Source: Polynucleobacter sp. MWH-UH2A (GTDB taxonomy: Bacteria > Pseudomonadota > Gammaproteobacteria > Burkholderiales > Burkholderiaceae). From it: a stretch of DNA of 64,000 bases. Below the pieces are notes generated by a model. That model was not told the DNA's origin and did not search any database. It saw only the letters and a list, made by a program, of their open reading frames with translations. Position 1 is the first letter of the stretch, and each line of letters starts with the position of its first letter. Below, in pieces: positions 19,468-29,476 of the stretch. The stretch covers positions 1,860,001 through 1,924,000 of the forward strand of contig NZ_CP061321.1 of assembly GCF_018687195.1 (NCBI RefSeq). Direction: 5' to 3'. Made by a program: the position numbers and the translations under genes.

Positions 19468-20288
19468 GTAGGACAAAAATAAGTAGACCGTTGCCCCTGC
19501 ACGATTTGTTTAATCGGCGTTTTACAAACTTTACACGGCTGATCTTTGCGATCGTAGACTTTGGTTTGCACCATGAAATGGCCAGGATCTCCATCGCTAT
19601 TCACAAAATCTTTGAGGCTACTACCACCAGCGGCAATCGCCTTTTTCAAAATGACTCGCACTGCCTCAGCCAATCTCGAGCATTGAGGGCGCGTTAATTT
19701 ACCAGCTGGCTTGGCGGGATGAATGCCTGCCTTAAACAAACTTTCAGAACAGTAAATATTGCCAACCCCAACAACCGCTTGTCCTGCCAACAGAAATTGC
19801 TTTACAGCGACACTGCGATTACGCGAAGTCTCAAATAACAGTTCGGCACCAAGCTCACCTTCAAACTCTTGCGAAAAAGGTTCAACCCCTAGCTTCTGTA
19901 ACAACAAGTTTTGCTCTATAGGACCTTTTGATTTGGCATGCCACAAAACGGCTCCAAATTTTCTGGGGTCATGAAGTCGTAGGCTTAAGTTTCCGAATTC
20001 TAGAATCACCCGATCATGCAATTTCAGGGGTTCTTTAAGAGGAAGCACTCGTAAGGTTCCGGTCATACCCAAATGAATCAATAGGTGGCCTGTTGCAAAT
20101 TCAATTAATAGATACTTCCCACGTCGTTGAATGCCCCTCACTTTTTGACCAAGCAAGATCTTAGGGAGATTTTTGGGAACTGGCCAACGCAAACGACCAT
20201 CCAAAATTTGAACGGCAGTAACAGCTCGCCCCTGTAAATGAGGGGCAATTCCTAATCTAGTGACCTCTACTTCTGGAAGTTCTGGCAT
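19452..20288 (-). CDS. mutM: Formamidopyrimidine-DNA glycosylase
   Basis: MutM (Fpg) excises 8-oxoguanine and formamidopyrimidines and cleaves the abasic site. The 278-residue protein starts MPELPEVEV, so Pro2 and Glu3, the catalytic residues, are in place. The conserved RRGKYLLIEF strand carries the catalytic lysine. The C-terminus has the zinc finger CKVCKTPI...CPTC. It overlaps mutY, which acts on the same lesion, so the two GO-system repair enzymes are co-expressed. Confidence 0.97.
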   Translation of the reverse strand: MPELPEVEVTRLGIAPHLQGRAVTAVQILDGRLRWPVPKNLPKILLGQKVRGIQRRGKYLLIEFATGHLLIHLGMTGTLRVLPLKEPLKLHDRVILEFGNLSLRLHDPRKFGAVLWHAKSKGPIEQNLLLQKLGVEPFSQEFEGELGAELLFETSRNRSVAVKQFLLAGQAVVGVGNIYCSESLFKAGIHPAKPAGKLTRPQCSRLAEAVRVILKKAIAAGGSSLKDFVNSDGDPGHFMVQTKVYDRKDQPCKVCKTPIKQIVQGQRSTYFCPTCQKR

Positions 20289-20323
20289 AAGTGGATTGTA
20301 GATTCGCAGATTAGAATGTGCTT

Positions 20324-21793
20324 ATGAGCAAATTGTTACTTTTCATCCTAGCCACCCTAACTGGTGGGACTTTGTTGCTGGGATCGGCTCAGGCTCAAAC
20401 AGATGAGACCTCAACTGGGCAAGCCGTCTTTGAAGTCTTAGCCTCTGAAATTGCGCTACAGCGGGGAGAAGCAGGTCTTGCCTACAACACCTATTTGGAG
20501 ATGGCTCGGCAATACAAAGACCCTCGCCTAGCTCAACGAGCGATGGAAATTGGGATAGCAGGCGGCTCGCCTGAGCTCGCATTACAGGCCGCGAAAGTTT
20601 GGGATAGCCTAGCGCCTGCTTCCGATACCAAACCTAAAGAAGTATTTATCACCCTTCTAATTCTCAATAATCGCTGGTCTGATGCTGTAAAGCCTGCAGT
20701 TTCGCTACTACGCCAACAGACGCCTGCTCAACAAGAAAACACACTGTTACAACTACAAGCATTGCTAAGCAAAGCCAAGGACGAATCCGAGGCTTTACGC
20801 GCTTTCTATGAAATCACATCGAACGGAAGAGCAAGCCCCAAAAATTTAAGTTTGCTCTATACCTATGCCATGTCAGCAGAGAAAGCGGGTCGAGTGGATG
20901 TTATGGAAAAAACTTTGCGAGAAATTTTGCGCAAAAGTCCTAATGATGTGAATGCTCTCAATGCACTCGGTTACTCTCTTGCTGATCGCAATACCAAATT
21001 ACCAGAAGCATTTGCCCTCATCAGCAAAGCGCATCAACTTTCACCACAAGATGCTTTCATATTAGATAGCTTAGGCTGGGTTAATTTTCGCCTTGGTAAA
21101 AATGCACTTGCTTTAGAACAGTTGCAGCAAGCATTTCGCATGAAACCCGAAGCGGATATTGCTGCACATACTGGTGAAGTGCTCTGGTCAATGGGACGAC
21201 AGGCTGAAGCAGAGGCTATGTGGCAAGAGGGGCAGAAATTAGATGCCAACAATGCCACTCTTCAAGAAACGTTAAAACGACTAAAGCCTGACTGGTCAAG
21301 CCCAACTCAAGCTCTCAAGGGCTCATGGGATGGACGATTTGCCGTCAAAGTTACTGGCCTGACTGATGCCCAAAATCAAGGGGGCTCTGGTGGTTTTACG
21401 CTTGTTCAAGACAATCTCAAAGATACTCTCGAGATTCGCAACCCTGTCGGCGGCGCGATTGCAAAAATTACCATCACTCCCGGAGAAGCCACTCTAGAGC
21501 GCGACGGTCAAATCACAAGCGCAATTGATGCAGACACCTTAGTGCAAAACACATTAGGACTCCCATTGCCAGCAAGAGGTTTATCTAATTGGCTAAGAGG
21601 AGAAACCCGGCCAGGCAGCGAAGCAAGTGTTGAGAGAAACAACAAGGGGCAAGTCAGCGAAATTCGTCAAGATGGATGGAATTTACGTTATAGCTGGAGT
21701 GATCAAAATCGCCTGGATAAATTAACAATGACCCGCAGCTCTAACATTGGATCGATTGATATTCGACTTGTGTTTGATCAAGCAAATGAGTGA
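20324..21793 (+). CDS. TPR protein fused to a C-terminal LolB domain
   Basis: The 489-residue protein has a cleavable signal peptide (~1-23, ending GSAQAQ), a helical TPR region (~30-320, e.g. NALNALGYSLADRNTKLPEAFA), and a C-terminal LolB domain (~335-489). The LolB part shows the ARGLSNWLRGETRPG and QDGWNLRYSW signatures. LolB inserts lipoproteins into the outer membrane and is normally a lipoprotein itself. In relatives the TPR protein and lolB are, as I recall, separate adjacent genes before ispE; here they are one frame. The whole protein has no cysteine, so it cannot be lipidated. The ATG at 20324 is preferred over a GTG at 20318. The last 8 bases overlap ispE. Confidence 0.9.
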   Translation: MSKLLLFILATLTGGTLLLGSAQAQTDETSTGQAVFEVLASEIALQRGEAGLAYNTYLEMARQYKDPRLAQRAMEIGIAGGSPELALQAAKVWDSLAPASDTKPKEVFITLLILNNRWSDAVKPAVSLLRQQTPAQQENTLLQLQALLSKAKDESEALRAFYEITSNGRASPKNLSLLYTYAMSAEKAGRVDVMEKTLREILRKSPNDVNALNALGYSLADRNTKLPEAFALISKAHQLSPQDAFILDSLGWVNFRLGKNALALEQLQQAFRMKPEADIAAHTGEVLWSMGRQAEAEAMWQEGQKLDANNATLQETLKRLKPDWSSPTQALKGSWDGRFAVKVTGLTDAQNQGGSGGFTLVQDNLKDTLEIRNPVGGAIAKITITPGEATLERDGQITSAIDADTLVQNTLGLPLPARGLSNWLRGETRPGSEASVERNNKGQVSEIRQDGWNLRYSWSDQNRLDKLTMTRSSNIGSIDIRLVFDQANE

Positions 21794-22670
21794 ACTCATT
21801 CACAACAAGTTAACGCTGCGATCGCCTGCCAAACTCAATTTGTTTTTACATATTGTGGGTCGCAGATCCGATGGATATCACTTACTGCAATCAGCCTTTC
21901 AACTAATCGACTGGTGTGACACGATTACGCTCAAGCGAATTGCTGAAAACGAGATTCGCCACACTAATCCAATCCCAGGCGTTCTACCAGAACACGATCT
22001 TGTGGTGCGCGCAGCAAAACTCTTGAAAGATTTTTGCCAGATCAAAGCTGGGGTAGAAATTCATCTCCAAAAAGAAATCCCAATGGGCGCTGGTTTAGGC
22101 GGAGGATCATCCGATGCTGCTACTATCTTAATTGGCTTAAACGCCCTTTGGAACCTTCAGCTTGACACCAATACGCTCTGTAAATTGGGTCTTCAACTTG
22201 GGGCAGATGTGCCATTCTTCCTCTTCGGGAAAAACGCCTTTGTTGAGGGGATTGGCGAGCAGATGCAAGAAATCAGCCTTGATCAGCGGGATTTTTTGGT
22301 TATCTTCCCCAATCAAGGAATTCCGACTATCCGCATTTTCCAAGACCCCGAATTGACCCGAGATCACGGTCAGATTACAATAGAAGGCTTTCTTGCATCG
22401 CCATGGTCTAGTCTTTCGAATGATTGCCAGGCAGTAGCGATGCGGATATGTCCTGAAGTGAAGCAAGCATTGGATTGGATTAGTCAGGCAATACCGGGTT
22501 CTGAACCCCGTATGTCGGGCTCCGGCAGTAGCGTTTTTGCCATCTTAGACCCTAAGATAGGACGCGAAAAACTGCAAAATCTTCTGCAAAATCTTCCTAA
22601 AGGGTGGAAAGGTCGGGTTGTTCGGGGGCTAAACAAAAATCCCGCTTACAATTTGATTTCTTCAGATTGA
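21786..22670 (+). CDS. ispE: 4-diphosphocytidyl-2-C-methyl-D-erythritol kinase
   Basis: IspE phosphorylates CDP-methylerythritol in the non-mevalonate isoprenoid pathway. The 294-residue GHMP kinase starts MSELIHNKLTLRSPAKLNLFL, has the ATP-binding motif PMGAGLGGGSSDAATIL (~99-115) and the late motif MSGSGSSVFAI. The ATG at 21786 is chosen because homology begins there; an in-frame ATG at 21747 would lie deep in the upstream gene. The tRNA-Gln gene begins 5 bases after its stop. Confidence 0.96.
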   Translation: MSELIHNKLTLRSPAKLNLFLHIVGRRSDGYHLLQSAFQLIDWCDTITLKRIAENEIRHTNPIPGVLPEHDLVVRAAKLLKDFCQIKAGVEIHLQKEIPMGAGLGGGSSDAATILIGLNALWNLQLDTNTLCKLGLQLGADVPFFLFGKNAFVEGIGEQMQEISLDQRDFLVIFPNQGIPTIRIFQDPELTRDHGQITIEGFLASPWSSLSNDCQAVAMRICPEVKQALDWISQAIPGSEPRMSGSGSSVFAILDPKIGREKLQNLLQNLPKGWKGRVVRGLNKNPAYNLISSD

Positions 22671-22675
22671 GCTGT

Positions 22676-22752
22676 AGGGGAATCGCCAAGCTGGTTAAGG
22701 CACTGGATTTTGATTCCAGCATGCGAAGGTTCGAATCCTTCTTCCCCTGCCA
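22676..22752 (+). tRNA. tRNA-Gln (anticodon TTG)
   Basis: The 77-base gene folds as a full cloverleaf. The acceptor arms are AGGGGAA and TTCCCCT with discriminator G and an encoded CCA (22750-22752). The anticodon stem is CTGGA/TCCAG around TTTTGAT, placing anticodon TTG at 22710-22712, and the T-arm contains GGTTCGAATCC. A tRNA-Gln between ispE and prs is a conserved betaproteobacterial arrangement. Confidence 0.97.
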
Positions 22753-22806
22753 AATACTGTAGAAATGACAAAGATAATCTTTTGACCCTACAAAATCCCT
22801 AAAACT

Positions 22807-23772
22807 ATGTCCTCCACCAGCTCAGATTTATTGACTTTATTTACAGGAAACGCAAATCCGATTTTGGCGCAGGCTGTAGCCAAGGAATTAAAGTTACCAC
22901 TGGGCAAAGCTTTTGTTGGCCGTTTTTCTGACGGTGAAATTCAAGTTGAGATTCAAGAAAACGTGCGCGGCAAAAATGTCGTCGTCATTCAATCTACCTG
23001 CGCTCCAACAAACGATAGCTTGATGGAGCTCATGATCATGATTGACGCACTCAAACGCGCCTCTGCAAGTCGTATCACTGCAGTCATTCCCTATTTTGGA
23101 TACGCTCGCCAAGATCGTCGTCCGCGCTCTGCTCGTGTAGCCATCTCCGCTCGTATCGTAGCGAATATGCTCCAATCCGTTGCAGGCATTGAGCGTGTAC
23201 TCACAATGGATCTACATGCCGACCAGATCCAGGGCTTCTTTGATATCCCTGTAGACAATATTTATGCTTCACCTGTCTTATTGGCAGATTTGCAAGCCCA
23301 AAAAACACAGAAAGATTTAATCGTTGTATCTCCAGATATCGGCGGCGTTGTTCGTGCTCGCGCAATGGCCAAACAACTAGGCACTGACTTAGCGATTATT
23401 GATAAGCGTCGCCCTAAAGCAAACGTTTCTGAAGTCATGCATTTGATTGGCGAAGTAGAAGGTCGTCATTGCGTAATCATGGATGACATCATCGATACTG
23501 GCGGCACACTTTGTAAGGCGGCAGAAGCACTCAAAGAACGTGGCGCAAAAGGCGTTACTGCTTACTGTACTCACGCAGTTCTCTCAGGTGGTGCAGTGGC
23601 TCGTATCGCTGCCTCCGAGTTGGATGAGCTGGTTGTAACCGACACCATCCCTCTGACAGCCGAAGCCTCAAAAGTCAGCAAAATTCGCCAATTGTCTGTA
23701 GCCCCATTGCTTGCCGAGACCCTGTCTCGTATCAGCAAGGGTGACTCAGTCATGTCCATGTTCGCCGAATAA
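22807..23772 (+). CDS. prs: Ribose-phosphate pyrophosphokinase
   Basis: Prs makes PRPP from ribose 5-phosphate and ATP for nucleotide, histidine and tryptophan synthesis. The 321 residues match the class I family, with the opening [20 protein letters not shown], the divalent-ion site [17 protein letters not shown] and the PRPP-binding loop [20 protein letters not shown]. It starts 54 bases after the tRNA gene, and a shared transcript is likely. rplY follows after 143 bases with its own apparent -10 element. Confidence 0.97.
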   Translation: MSSTSSDLLTLFTGNANPILAQAVAKELKLPLGKAFVGRFSDGEIQVEIQENVRGKNVVVIQSTCAPTNDSLMELMIMIDALKRASASRITAVIPYFGYARQDRRPRSARVAISARIVANMLQSVAGIERVLTMDLHADQIQGFFDIPVDNIYASPVLLADLQAQKTQKDLIVVSPDIGGVVRARAMAKQLGTDLAIIDKRRPKANVSEVMHLIGEVEGRHCVIMDDIIDTGGTLCKAAEALKERGAKGVTAYCTHAVLSGGAVARIAASELDELVVTDTIPLTAEASKVSKIRQLSVAPLLAETLSRISKGDSVMSMFAE

Positions 23773-23854
23773 GCGAAAAAGGCTTTTTTACCCCTTTTTT
23801 GGCAGTTTCTGGGTGTTTTTTGCCATTTATAGATGAAAAACACCGTTCCCACGA

Positions 23855-23860
23855 TATAAT
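23855..23860 (+). promoter_or_regulatory. Probable -10 element of the rplY promoter
   Basis: A perfect TATAAT lies 55 bases upstream of the rplY ATG in the 143-base gap after prs. No good -35 hexamer is present at 17 bases (GATGAA is the match there). The element is plausible but unproven. Confidence 0.4.
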
Positions 23861-23915
23861 CGAAGGCTTTTCTGTTTGGTCGCGAACGGAAATTAACCTT
23901 AAAAGGGAATTTAAT

Positions 23916-24566
23916 ATGAAAGTTGTCGCCTTTGAAAGAAGCGTACAGGGAACGGGTGCGAGCCGCCGTCTGCGCAATTCTGGAAAAACTCCAGGAATCG
24001 TTTACGGTAGTAAAGAACCAGCCTTGGTTATCGAGTTAGATCACAACGCTTTATTCCATGCTCTCCGTAAAGAAGCATTTCACTCATCCATTTTGGATTT
24101 GGAAATTTCTGGCAAAACACAAAAAGTGTTGCTACGTGATTACCAAATGCATCCATTCAAGCCATTGGTTTTGCACATTGACTTCCAGCGCGTTTCTGCG
24201 ACTGAGAAAGTTCACATGCGCGTTCCATTGCACTTCACTAATGCGGAAACTTCAGCTGCAGTGAAATTGCAAGGCGCTGTTGTAAGCCATATTCTCAATG
24301 ACATCGAAGTTTCTTGCTTACCAGCAGACTTGCCAGAGTTCATTGAAGTGGACTTGAGCAAGATTGAAGTAGGTCACTCTGTTCATGCAAAAGACGTTCC
24401 ATTGCCAAAAGGTGTTTCATTGGTATTGCACGTTGAGCAAGAAAACCCAGTGATTGCAAACGCACGTATTCCAGCTGTTAAAGCCGCTGAGACTGAAGAA
24501 GCTGCTCCAGCAGCCGCCGCAGCTCCAGCAGCCGCGCCTGCTGCCGATGCTAAGGACAAAGCTTAA
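23916..24566 (+). CDS. rplY: 50S ribosomal protein L25/general stress protein Ctc
   Basis: L25 binds 5S rRNA. At 216 residues this is the long CTC form: an L25 domain (~1-95, [20 protein letters not shown]) plus the C-terminal TL5/CTC beta domain (~96-185), ending in an alanine/proline-rich tail ([14 protein letters not shown]). The ATG at 23916 is chosen because AAAAGGGA precedes it and homology begins there; the longer open frame upstream reads through the promoter. A strong terminator follows. Confidence 0.96.
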   Translation: MKVVAFERSVQGTGASRRLRNSGKTPGIVYGSKEPALVIELDHNALFHALRKEAFHSSILDLEISGKTQKVLLRDYQMHPFKPLVLHIDFQRVSATEKVHMRVPLHFTNAETSAAVKLQGAVVSHILNDIEVSCLPADLPEFIEVDLSKIEVGHSVHAKDVPLPKGVSLVLHVEQENPVIANARIPAVKAAETEEAAPAAAAAPAAAPAADAKDKA

Positions 24567-24591
24567 TAAATTAAGCCTTATCTATGTATCC

Positions 24592-24621
24592 AAAGCCCGC
24601 GCAAGCGGGCTTTATTTTTTT
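24592..24621 (+). terminator. Rho-independent terminator after rplY
   Basis: The stem AAAGCCCGC / GCGGGCTTT with a GCAA tetraloop is followed by ATTTTTTT. It separates rplY from pth, which starts at 24682. Confidence 0.93.
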
Positions 24622-24681
24622 CCAGAACTCCTTTACTTAGATTTTTTGCTCGAAACCGTTTTATATCTTTAAACTCTCATC

Positions 24682-25272
24682 ATGAGCAAATTAATTGTTG
24701 GCCTTGGTAATCCTGGCGATGAGCACGAAGAAGATCGGCACAACGCCGGTTTCTGGTTTGTCGACGTCCTCGCAAAACAATTAAATACCCGCTTTGAAAC
24801 CGAGAAGCGCTTTCATGGCAAAGTAGCTAAAGCAAAGTGGGATGGGGATGATCTTTTTCTCCTCAAACCAACTACCTATATGAATCTCAGCGGGCAAGCA
24901 GTTGGCGCTCTGTGCCGTTTTCATAAAATCAATACTGAAGATATTTTGGTAGTTCAGGATGAGTTGGATTTAAAACCAGGGACTGCCCGCCTCAAACTGG
25001 GGGGCGGCACTGGCGGCCACAATGGCTTAAAAGATATCCAGTCCCACCTTGGAACTCCTCAATATTGGCGTTTACGTCTTGGCATAGGTCATCCACGAGA
25101 TTTGGCTGGCGATGGTCGCGCAATGGACGTGGCTGATTATGTTTTGCGCAGGCCCCAATTGACCGAACAGAAACTCATTGATGCGAGCATTGAAAACGGT
25201 TTGCAAATATTGCCACTGTTTTTAAAGGGCGACCCCCAAACCGCCATGCTAGAGCTTCACTCCAAAGCATAG
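24682..25272 (+). CDS. pth: Peptidyl-tRNA hydrolase
   Basis: Pth cleaves peptidyl-tRNA released by stalled ribosomes. The 196 residues carry the family motifs LIVGLGNPGDEHEEDRHNAGF, with the catalytic histidine in RHNAGF near residue 21, TYMNLSGQAVG and GGTGGHNGLKDI. The ATG lies 61 bases beyond the rplY terminator, so pth likely has its own promoter in the intervening AT-rich stretch. Confidence 0.96.
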   Translation: MSKLIVGLGNPGDEHEEDRHNAGFWFVDVLAKQLNTRFETEKRFHGKVAKAKWDGDDLFLLKPTTYMNLSGQAVGALCRFHKINTEDILVVQDELDLKPGTARLKLGGGTGGHNGLKDIQSHLGTPQYWRLRLGIGHPRDLAGDGRAMDVADYVLRRPQLTEQKLIDASIENGLQILPLFLKGDPQTAMLELHSKA

Positions 25273-25290
25273 CTCTAATATTCTGCGATC

Positions 25291-25566
<276 letters not shown>

Positions 25567-25570
25567 CTAC

Positions 25571-26083
<513 letters not shown>

Positions 26084-26104
26084 TTATCGGCTACAGGCAA
26101 GAGT

Positions 26105-26740
26105 TTAGCCTCTTCCACTCCGAAATAGGCAGGCTTTTACCTGTCCAGCCTCTAAGTACTTTCCACAATGCCATGATGGCAATAGTGACTCTACCTCTTC
26201 ACGGGAACGATTCGCAGGAAATTCCATATAAATCCCCCCTCCCAAAGCGTCATCACATACTCTCGCCGCCTCAAGCACCGCGCGATTAAATAAGTCCGTG
26301 TCTTGAAATGGGGGATCAATCAATATTAAGTTGGCAGATCGATCAGCTTGTCGCCTAAGAAATTCTATGCAGTCTCCCTGCAGAATTTCTACTGAACCTG
26401 TCGCAGGAGATGAATTTAATAGCTGCAAATTTTTCAATAAATTTGCGTGGGCTTTTTTATCTTTCTCCAACAAAATAACCGCGCTTGCTCCACGTGATGC
26501 CGCCTCAAATCCAAGAGCCCCAGTACCAGCAAATAAATCCAAGCATTTGAGCCCGGTTAAATCCTGCCCCAACCAATTAAATACAGTTTCACGAATACGA
26601 TCAGTTGTGGGACGTAAGCCCGGCAAGTCTATTACCGTGAGCAAGCGACTTCGCCAATTTCCACCAATAATTCGGACCTTCTTTGGTGGTTCACCCTTCA
26701 CGGATTTAGACTTATTTATTTTGAGCTCCCAGAAGAACAA
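26105..26740 (-). CDS. rsmD: 16S rRNA (guanine966-N2)-methyltransferase
   Basis: RsmD methylates G966 of 16S rRNA. The 211 residues hold the SAM-binding motif CLDLFAGTGALGFEAASRGA and the catalytic DPPF motif (LILIDPPFQD). The RIIGGNWRSR opening near residue 23 is the usual family start. The ATG at 26740 adds ~20 lysine-rich residues and overlaps the upstream peptidase gene by 29 bases; an internal GTG is possible, so the start is uncertain. Confidence 0.93.
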   Translation of the reverse strand: MFFWELKINKSKSVKGEPPKKVRIIGGNWRSRLLTVIDLPGLRPTTDRIRETVFNWLGQDLTGLKCLDLFAGTGALGFEAASRGASAVILLEKDKKAHANLLKNLQLLNSSPATGSVEILQGDCIEFLRRQADRSANLILIDPPFQDTDLFNRAVLEAARVCDDALGGGIYMEFPANRSREEVESLLPSWHCGKYLEAGQVKACLFRSGRG

Positions 26741-28049
26741 TCTTCATGCGATCCATTGCCAAATACTTCTGAAAGGCGGCCGTCACCTGATCTAAAGTAA
26801 CTGCCTCAACTTGTTTGGTCCAAATTTCCATCGTATCCAATGGAAGATCATTCCAAGCAATTGAAGAAACGTTATCTAATAATTTTCGATTGTTGTCGAT
26901 TCTCAATGGGTAACCATTGATTAAATTTGCCTTAGCAGCAGTCAGCTCAGAGACTGTTGGGCCGTTACCAATGAACTTCGCAATCGTCTCACTCATCACC
27001 TCAAGAGCCAAAGACCCCTGATCACTCTTGGTCTGCAGGCCCGCCTGAAAAATACCAACATCTTTCCCAGGGGAAAAATAACTAAAGACGCTATAGGCTA
27101 AACCCCGTTTTTCCCGAACTTCTGCCATTAAACGCGATACAAAGCCGCCACCACCCAAAATGTAATTACCCACCAATAATGGGAAGTAATCTGGATTGTT
27201 GCGGGTAACCGCAGTCATCCCCATGGCAATATGCGCCTGTTGAGAATCAAATGGAATTGTCACCTCACGCTCAGCTAATGGCTCCACAGGAGATCGCTGC
27301 AATTGCGGAAGCGCAGGAATGCTCGACCCTGATTGAGGAATCCTTTTCAGTAGGCCTTGAACAATCTCTTTTGCCTGACTCTGATCTACATCTCCAACAA
27401 TACTCACAATCATGCGATCGCCTCGATAAAAGCGCTTGTGAAACTGTGTGAGCTCACCGGGTGTGATTGAAGAAACTGATTTAACCGATGGACTCTCCGC
27501 CAAAGGATATTTACCGTAAACCATGGACTTAAAACGTCGCTCGAGAACATACTCTGGCTTTGTCTCTGCCTCAAGTAAGCTAGTAATGGTTCGCTGTTTC
27601 TCACGCGCAACAATATTGGCATCGTAGGTTGGTGCACTCAACATGGCAGCGGCAAGTTGCACCGCTCGATCACGTAAGTCTTTTCTACTCAAGCTACGGA
27701 TACGTAAAATAGCACGCTCGCCACTGACCGACAAGCCAATATTCGCGCCAAGATCAGCAATCTCATCAGCGATTTGCGCTTCACTTAAGAGACCCTTTTC
27801 ACCTCGAGCGCCATAAGTCATTAAGCTTGCCGTTAAATCAGCCAGACCACTCTTGCCGGCAGGGTCGTAGCGATCTCCAGCATCAATGCTGACCTCAATA
27901 TCCACCATAGGCAAAGACTTCGTTTGCACAAGATATGCCCTTGCACCCTGAAAGGACTCTAATTTTTCAATAGGCAAGGTCGCATGAGCATTAGTCAGCA
28001 AGCCGAAAATAGACAAAAGAAGAATAGAGATCTGCTGAAGGAATCTCAT
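26712..28049 (-). CDS. M16 family peptidase-like protein, non-catalytic partner
   Basis: The 445-residue protein has a signal peptide (1-23, ending NAHA) and the two-domain M16 fold. The zinc motif HxxEH is absent: the aligned segment reads GKSGLADLTASLM. It retains the downstream substrate-binding segment GGGGFVSRLMAEVREKRGLAYSVFS, with Arg and Tyr, that active subunits often lack. It is the expected second subunit of a heterodimeric periplasmic peptidase with the gene just upstream, which it overlaps by 4 bases. Confidence 0.88.
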   Translation of the reverse strand: MRFLQQISILLLSIFGLLTNAHATLPIEKLESFQGARAYLVQTKSLPMVDIEVSIDAGDRYDPAGKSGLADLTASLMTYGARGEKGLLSEAQIADEIADLGANIGLSVSGERAILRIRSLSRKDLRDRAVQLAAAMLSAPTYDANIVAREKQRTITSLLEAETKPEYVLERRFKSMVYGKYPLAESPSVKSVSSITPGELTQFHKRFYRGDRMIVSIVGDVDQSQAKEIVQGLLKRIPQSGSSIPALPQLQRSPVEPLAEREVTIPFDSQQAHIAMGMTAVTRNNPDYFPLLVGNYILGGGGFVSRLMAEVREKRGLAYSVFSYFSPGKDVGIFQAGLQTKSDQGSLALEVMSETIAKFIGNGPTVSELTAAKANLINGYPLRIDNNRKLLDNVSSIAWNDLPLDTMEIWTKQVEAVTLDQVTAAFQKYLAMDRMKIVLLGAQNK

Positions 28050-29413
28050 GGCTTACTCCCTTTATCGCCTGATTTACGAGCCTGCGGGTCTAATGTAGCA
28101 ATTGTTAATTGATCTTCTGCTAAATATTTTTTAGCAACGGCTTGCACTTGCTCAGGGGTAATTGACTGCATTCTTTCCAGCATGTAGTCGATATCTCTCC
28201 AAGAGAATCCAGCCATCTCGGTTCCACCAATTTCCATTGCCTGACCAAAAATAGAGTCACGCTTATAAATTTGATCAGAAAGAATCCGAACTTTAATACG
28301 CTTGAGTTCAGACTCCAAAATACCGTTTTTCTTAATCTCATTAAGCGCTTTGCGAATGCTCGATTGCGCTTGCTCTATCGTCTTACCCTTAGCAAGAGTG
28401 GCACTAATAACAAATAACGCTGGGCCTCGAGAAATCATGTCATACCCAACCCCAACATCATTCACTACTTTTTCTTGCTTTACTAAACTTCGATTGAGGC
28501 GCGCATTGTCATAGCCGTCCAAGACTGCCGTTAGTAACTCAAGCGCATAGGGATCAGGTTCATCAAGCTTACCTGGCTCAAGTCGGGGAACCTTCCAAGC
28601 CATAGTGAACTGGGCGTTATCAGCCGGAGCTTTGACTTGAACTTCCTTTACACCCCTTTGGGCTGGCTCAATTTGTGGCTTACGAACGGGAAGCTCTTTG
28701 GCAGATACTGCACCGTAATATTTTTCAACAATCGCCAACACTTGCTGAGCATCCACATCACCAGTAATGACAACTGTCGCATTATTTGGCTTGTACCAAC
28801 TACGATACCAATCTCGTGCATCTGACGCAGTCATGTTTTGCAAATCATTCATCCAACCAACTACTGGATGACGATAAGGAGAGCTCATAAAGGCCGTTGC
28901 CATTAATGCTTCATTGAGCAAGCTACTTGGGTTATCTTCCGTTCTAAGACGACGCTCCTCCATCACCACTTGGATTTCTTTTAAGAATTCCGCATCATCA
29001 AAATTTAAGTTGGACATGCGATCAGCCTCCAACTTAATCACCTCTTCTAATTTTGATTTCTCTACCTGCTGAAAATAGGCGGTGTAGTCACGCGAGGTAA
29101 AAGCATTCTCGCGTCCGCCAACTGCCGCAACTAACCGTGAAAACTCTCCTGCCTTTACCTTATCCGTGCCTTTGAACATCATGTGCTCAAGAACATGGGC
29201 AACCCCCGTTCTGCCATTTGTCTCATCCATAGATCCTGCGCGATACCAAACCATGTGCGCCACCGTTGGCGCACGATGGTCTTCACGCACAATCAACTTG
29301 AGACCGTTATTTAATAGAAACTCCTGGGTATCGGATGGATTTTTACCTGCTGCCCAAGAAAATTGGGTAAACAGCAAGAATAGGAAAGAAATTCGGAGTA
29401 AATTGGAACGCAT
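28046..29413 (-). CDS. M16 family zinc peptidase, catalytic subunit
   Basis: The 455-residue protein has a signal peptide (~1-21) and the inverted zinc motif HVLEH (73-77), with the third ligand in KLEADRM (E129). It is a pitrilysin/processing-peptidase-like enzyme, probably periplasmic. The Arg/Tyr segment near the C-terminus is less conserved here than in the partner subunit, which fits division of labour in a heterodimer. The physiological substrate is unknown. It is divergent from ftsY across 63 bases. Confidence 0.92.
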   Translation of the reverse strand: MRSNLLRISFLFLLFTQFSWAAGKNPSDTQEFLLNNGLKLIVREDHRAPTVAHMVWYRAGSMDETNGRTGVAHVLEHMMFKGTDKVKAGEFSRLVAAVGGRENAFTSRDYTAYFQQVEKSKLEEVIKLEADRMSNLNFDDAEFLKEIQVVMEERRLRTEDNPSSLLNEALMATAFMSSPYRHPVVGWMNDLQNMTASDARDWYRSWYKPNNATVVITGDVDAQQVLAIVEKYYGAVSAKELPVRKPQIEPAQRGVKEVQVKAPADNAQFTMAWKVPRLEPGKLDEPDPYALELLTAVLDGYDNARLNRSLVKQEKVVNDVGVGYDMISRGPALFVISATLAKGKTIEQAQSSIRKALNEIKKNGILESELKRIKVRILSDQIYKRDSIFGQAMEIGGTEMAGFSWRDIDYMLERMQSITPEQVQAVAKKYLAEDQLTIATLDPQARKSGDKGSKP

Positions 29414-29476
29414 CTGCTAAATCACCATATCCCAAGAATTAAATTGATAAGATGCAAGGATTAAATTGTATCGATT

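Noticed and set aside
23773-23830. Terminator after prs
   Set aside because: The A- and T-rich tracts there form only a weak short stem, not a convincing hairpin.
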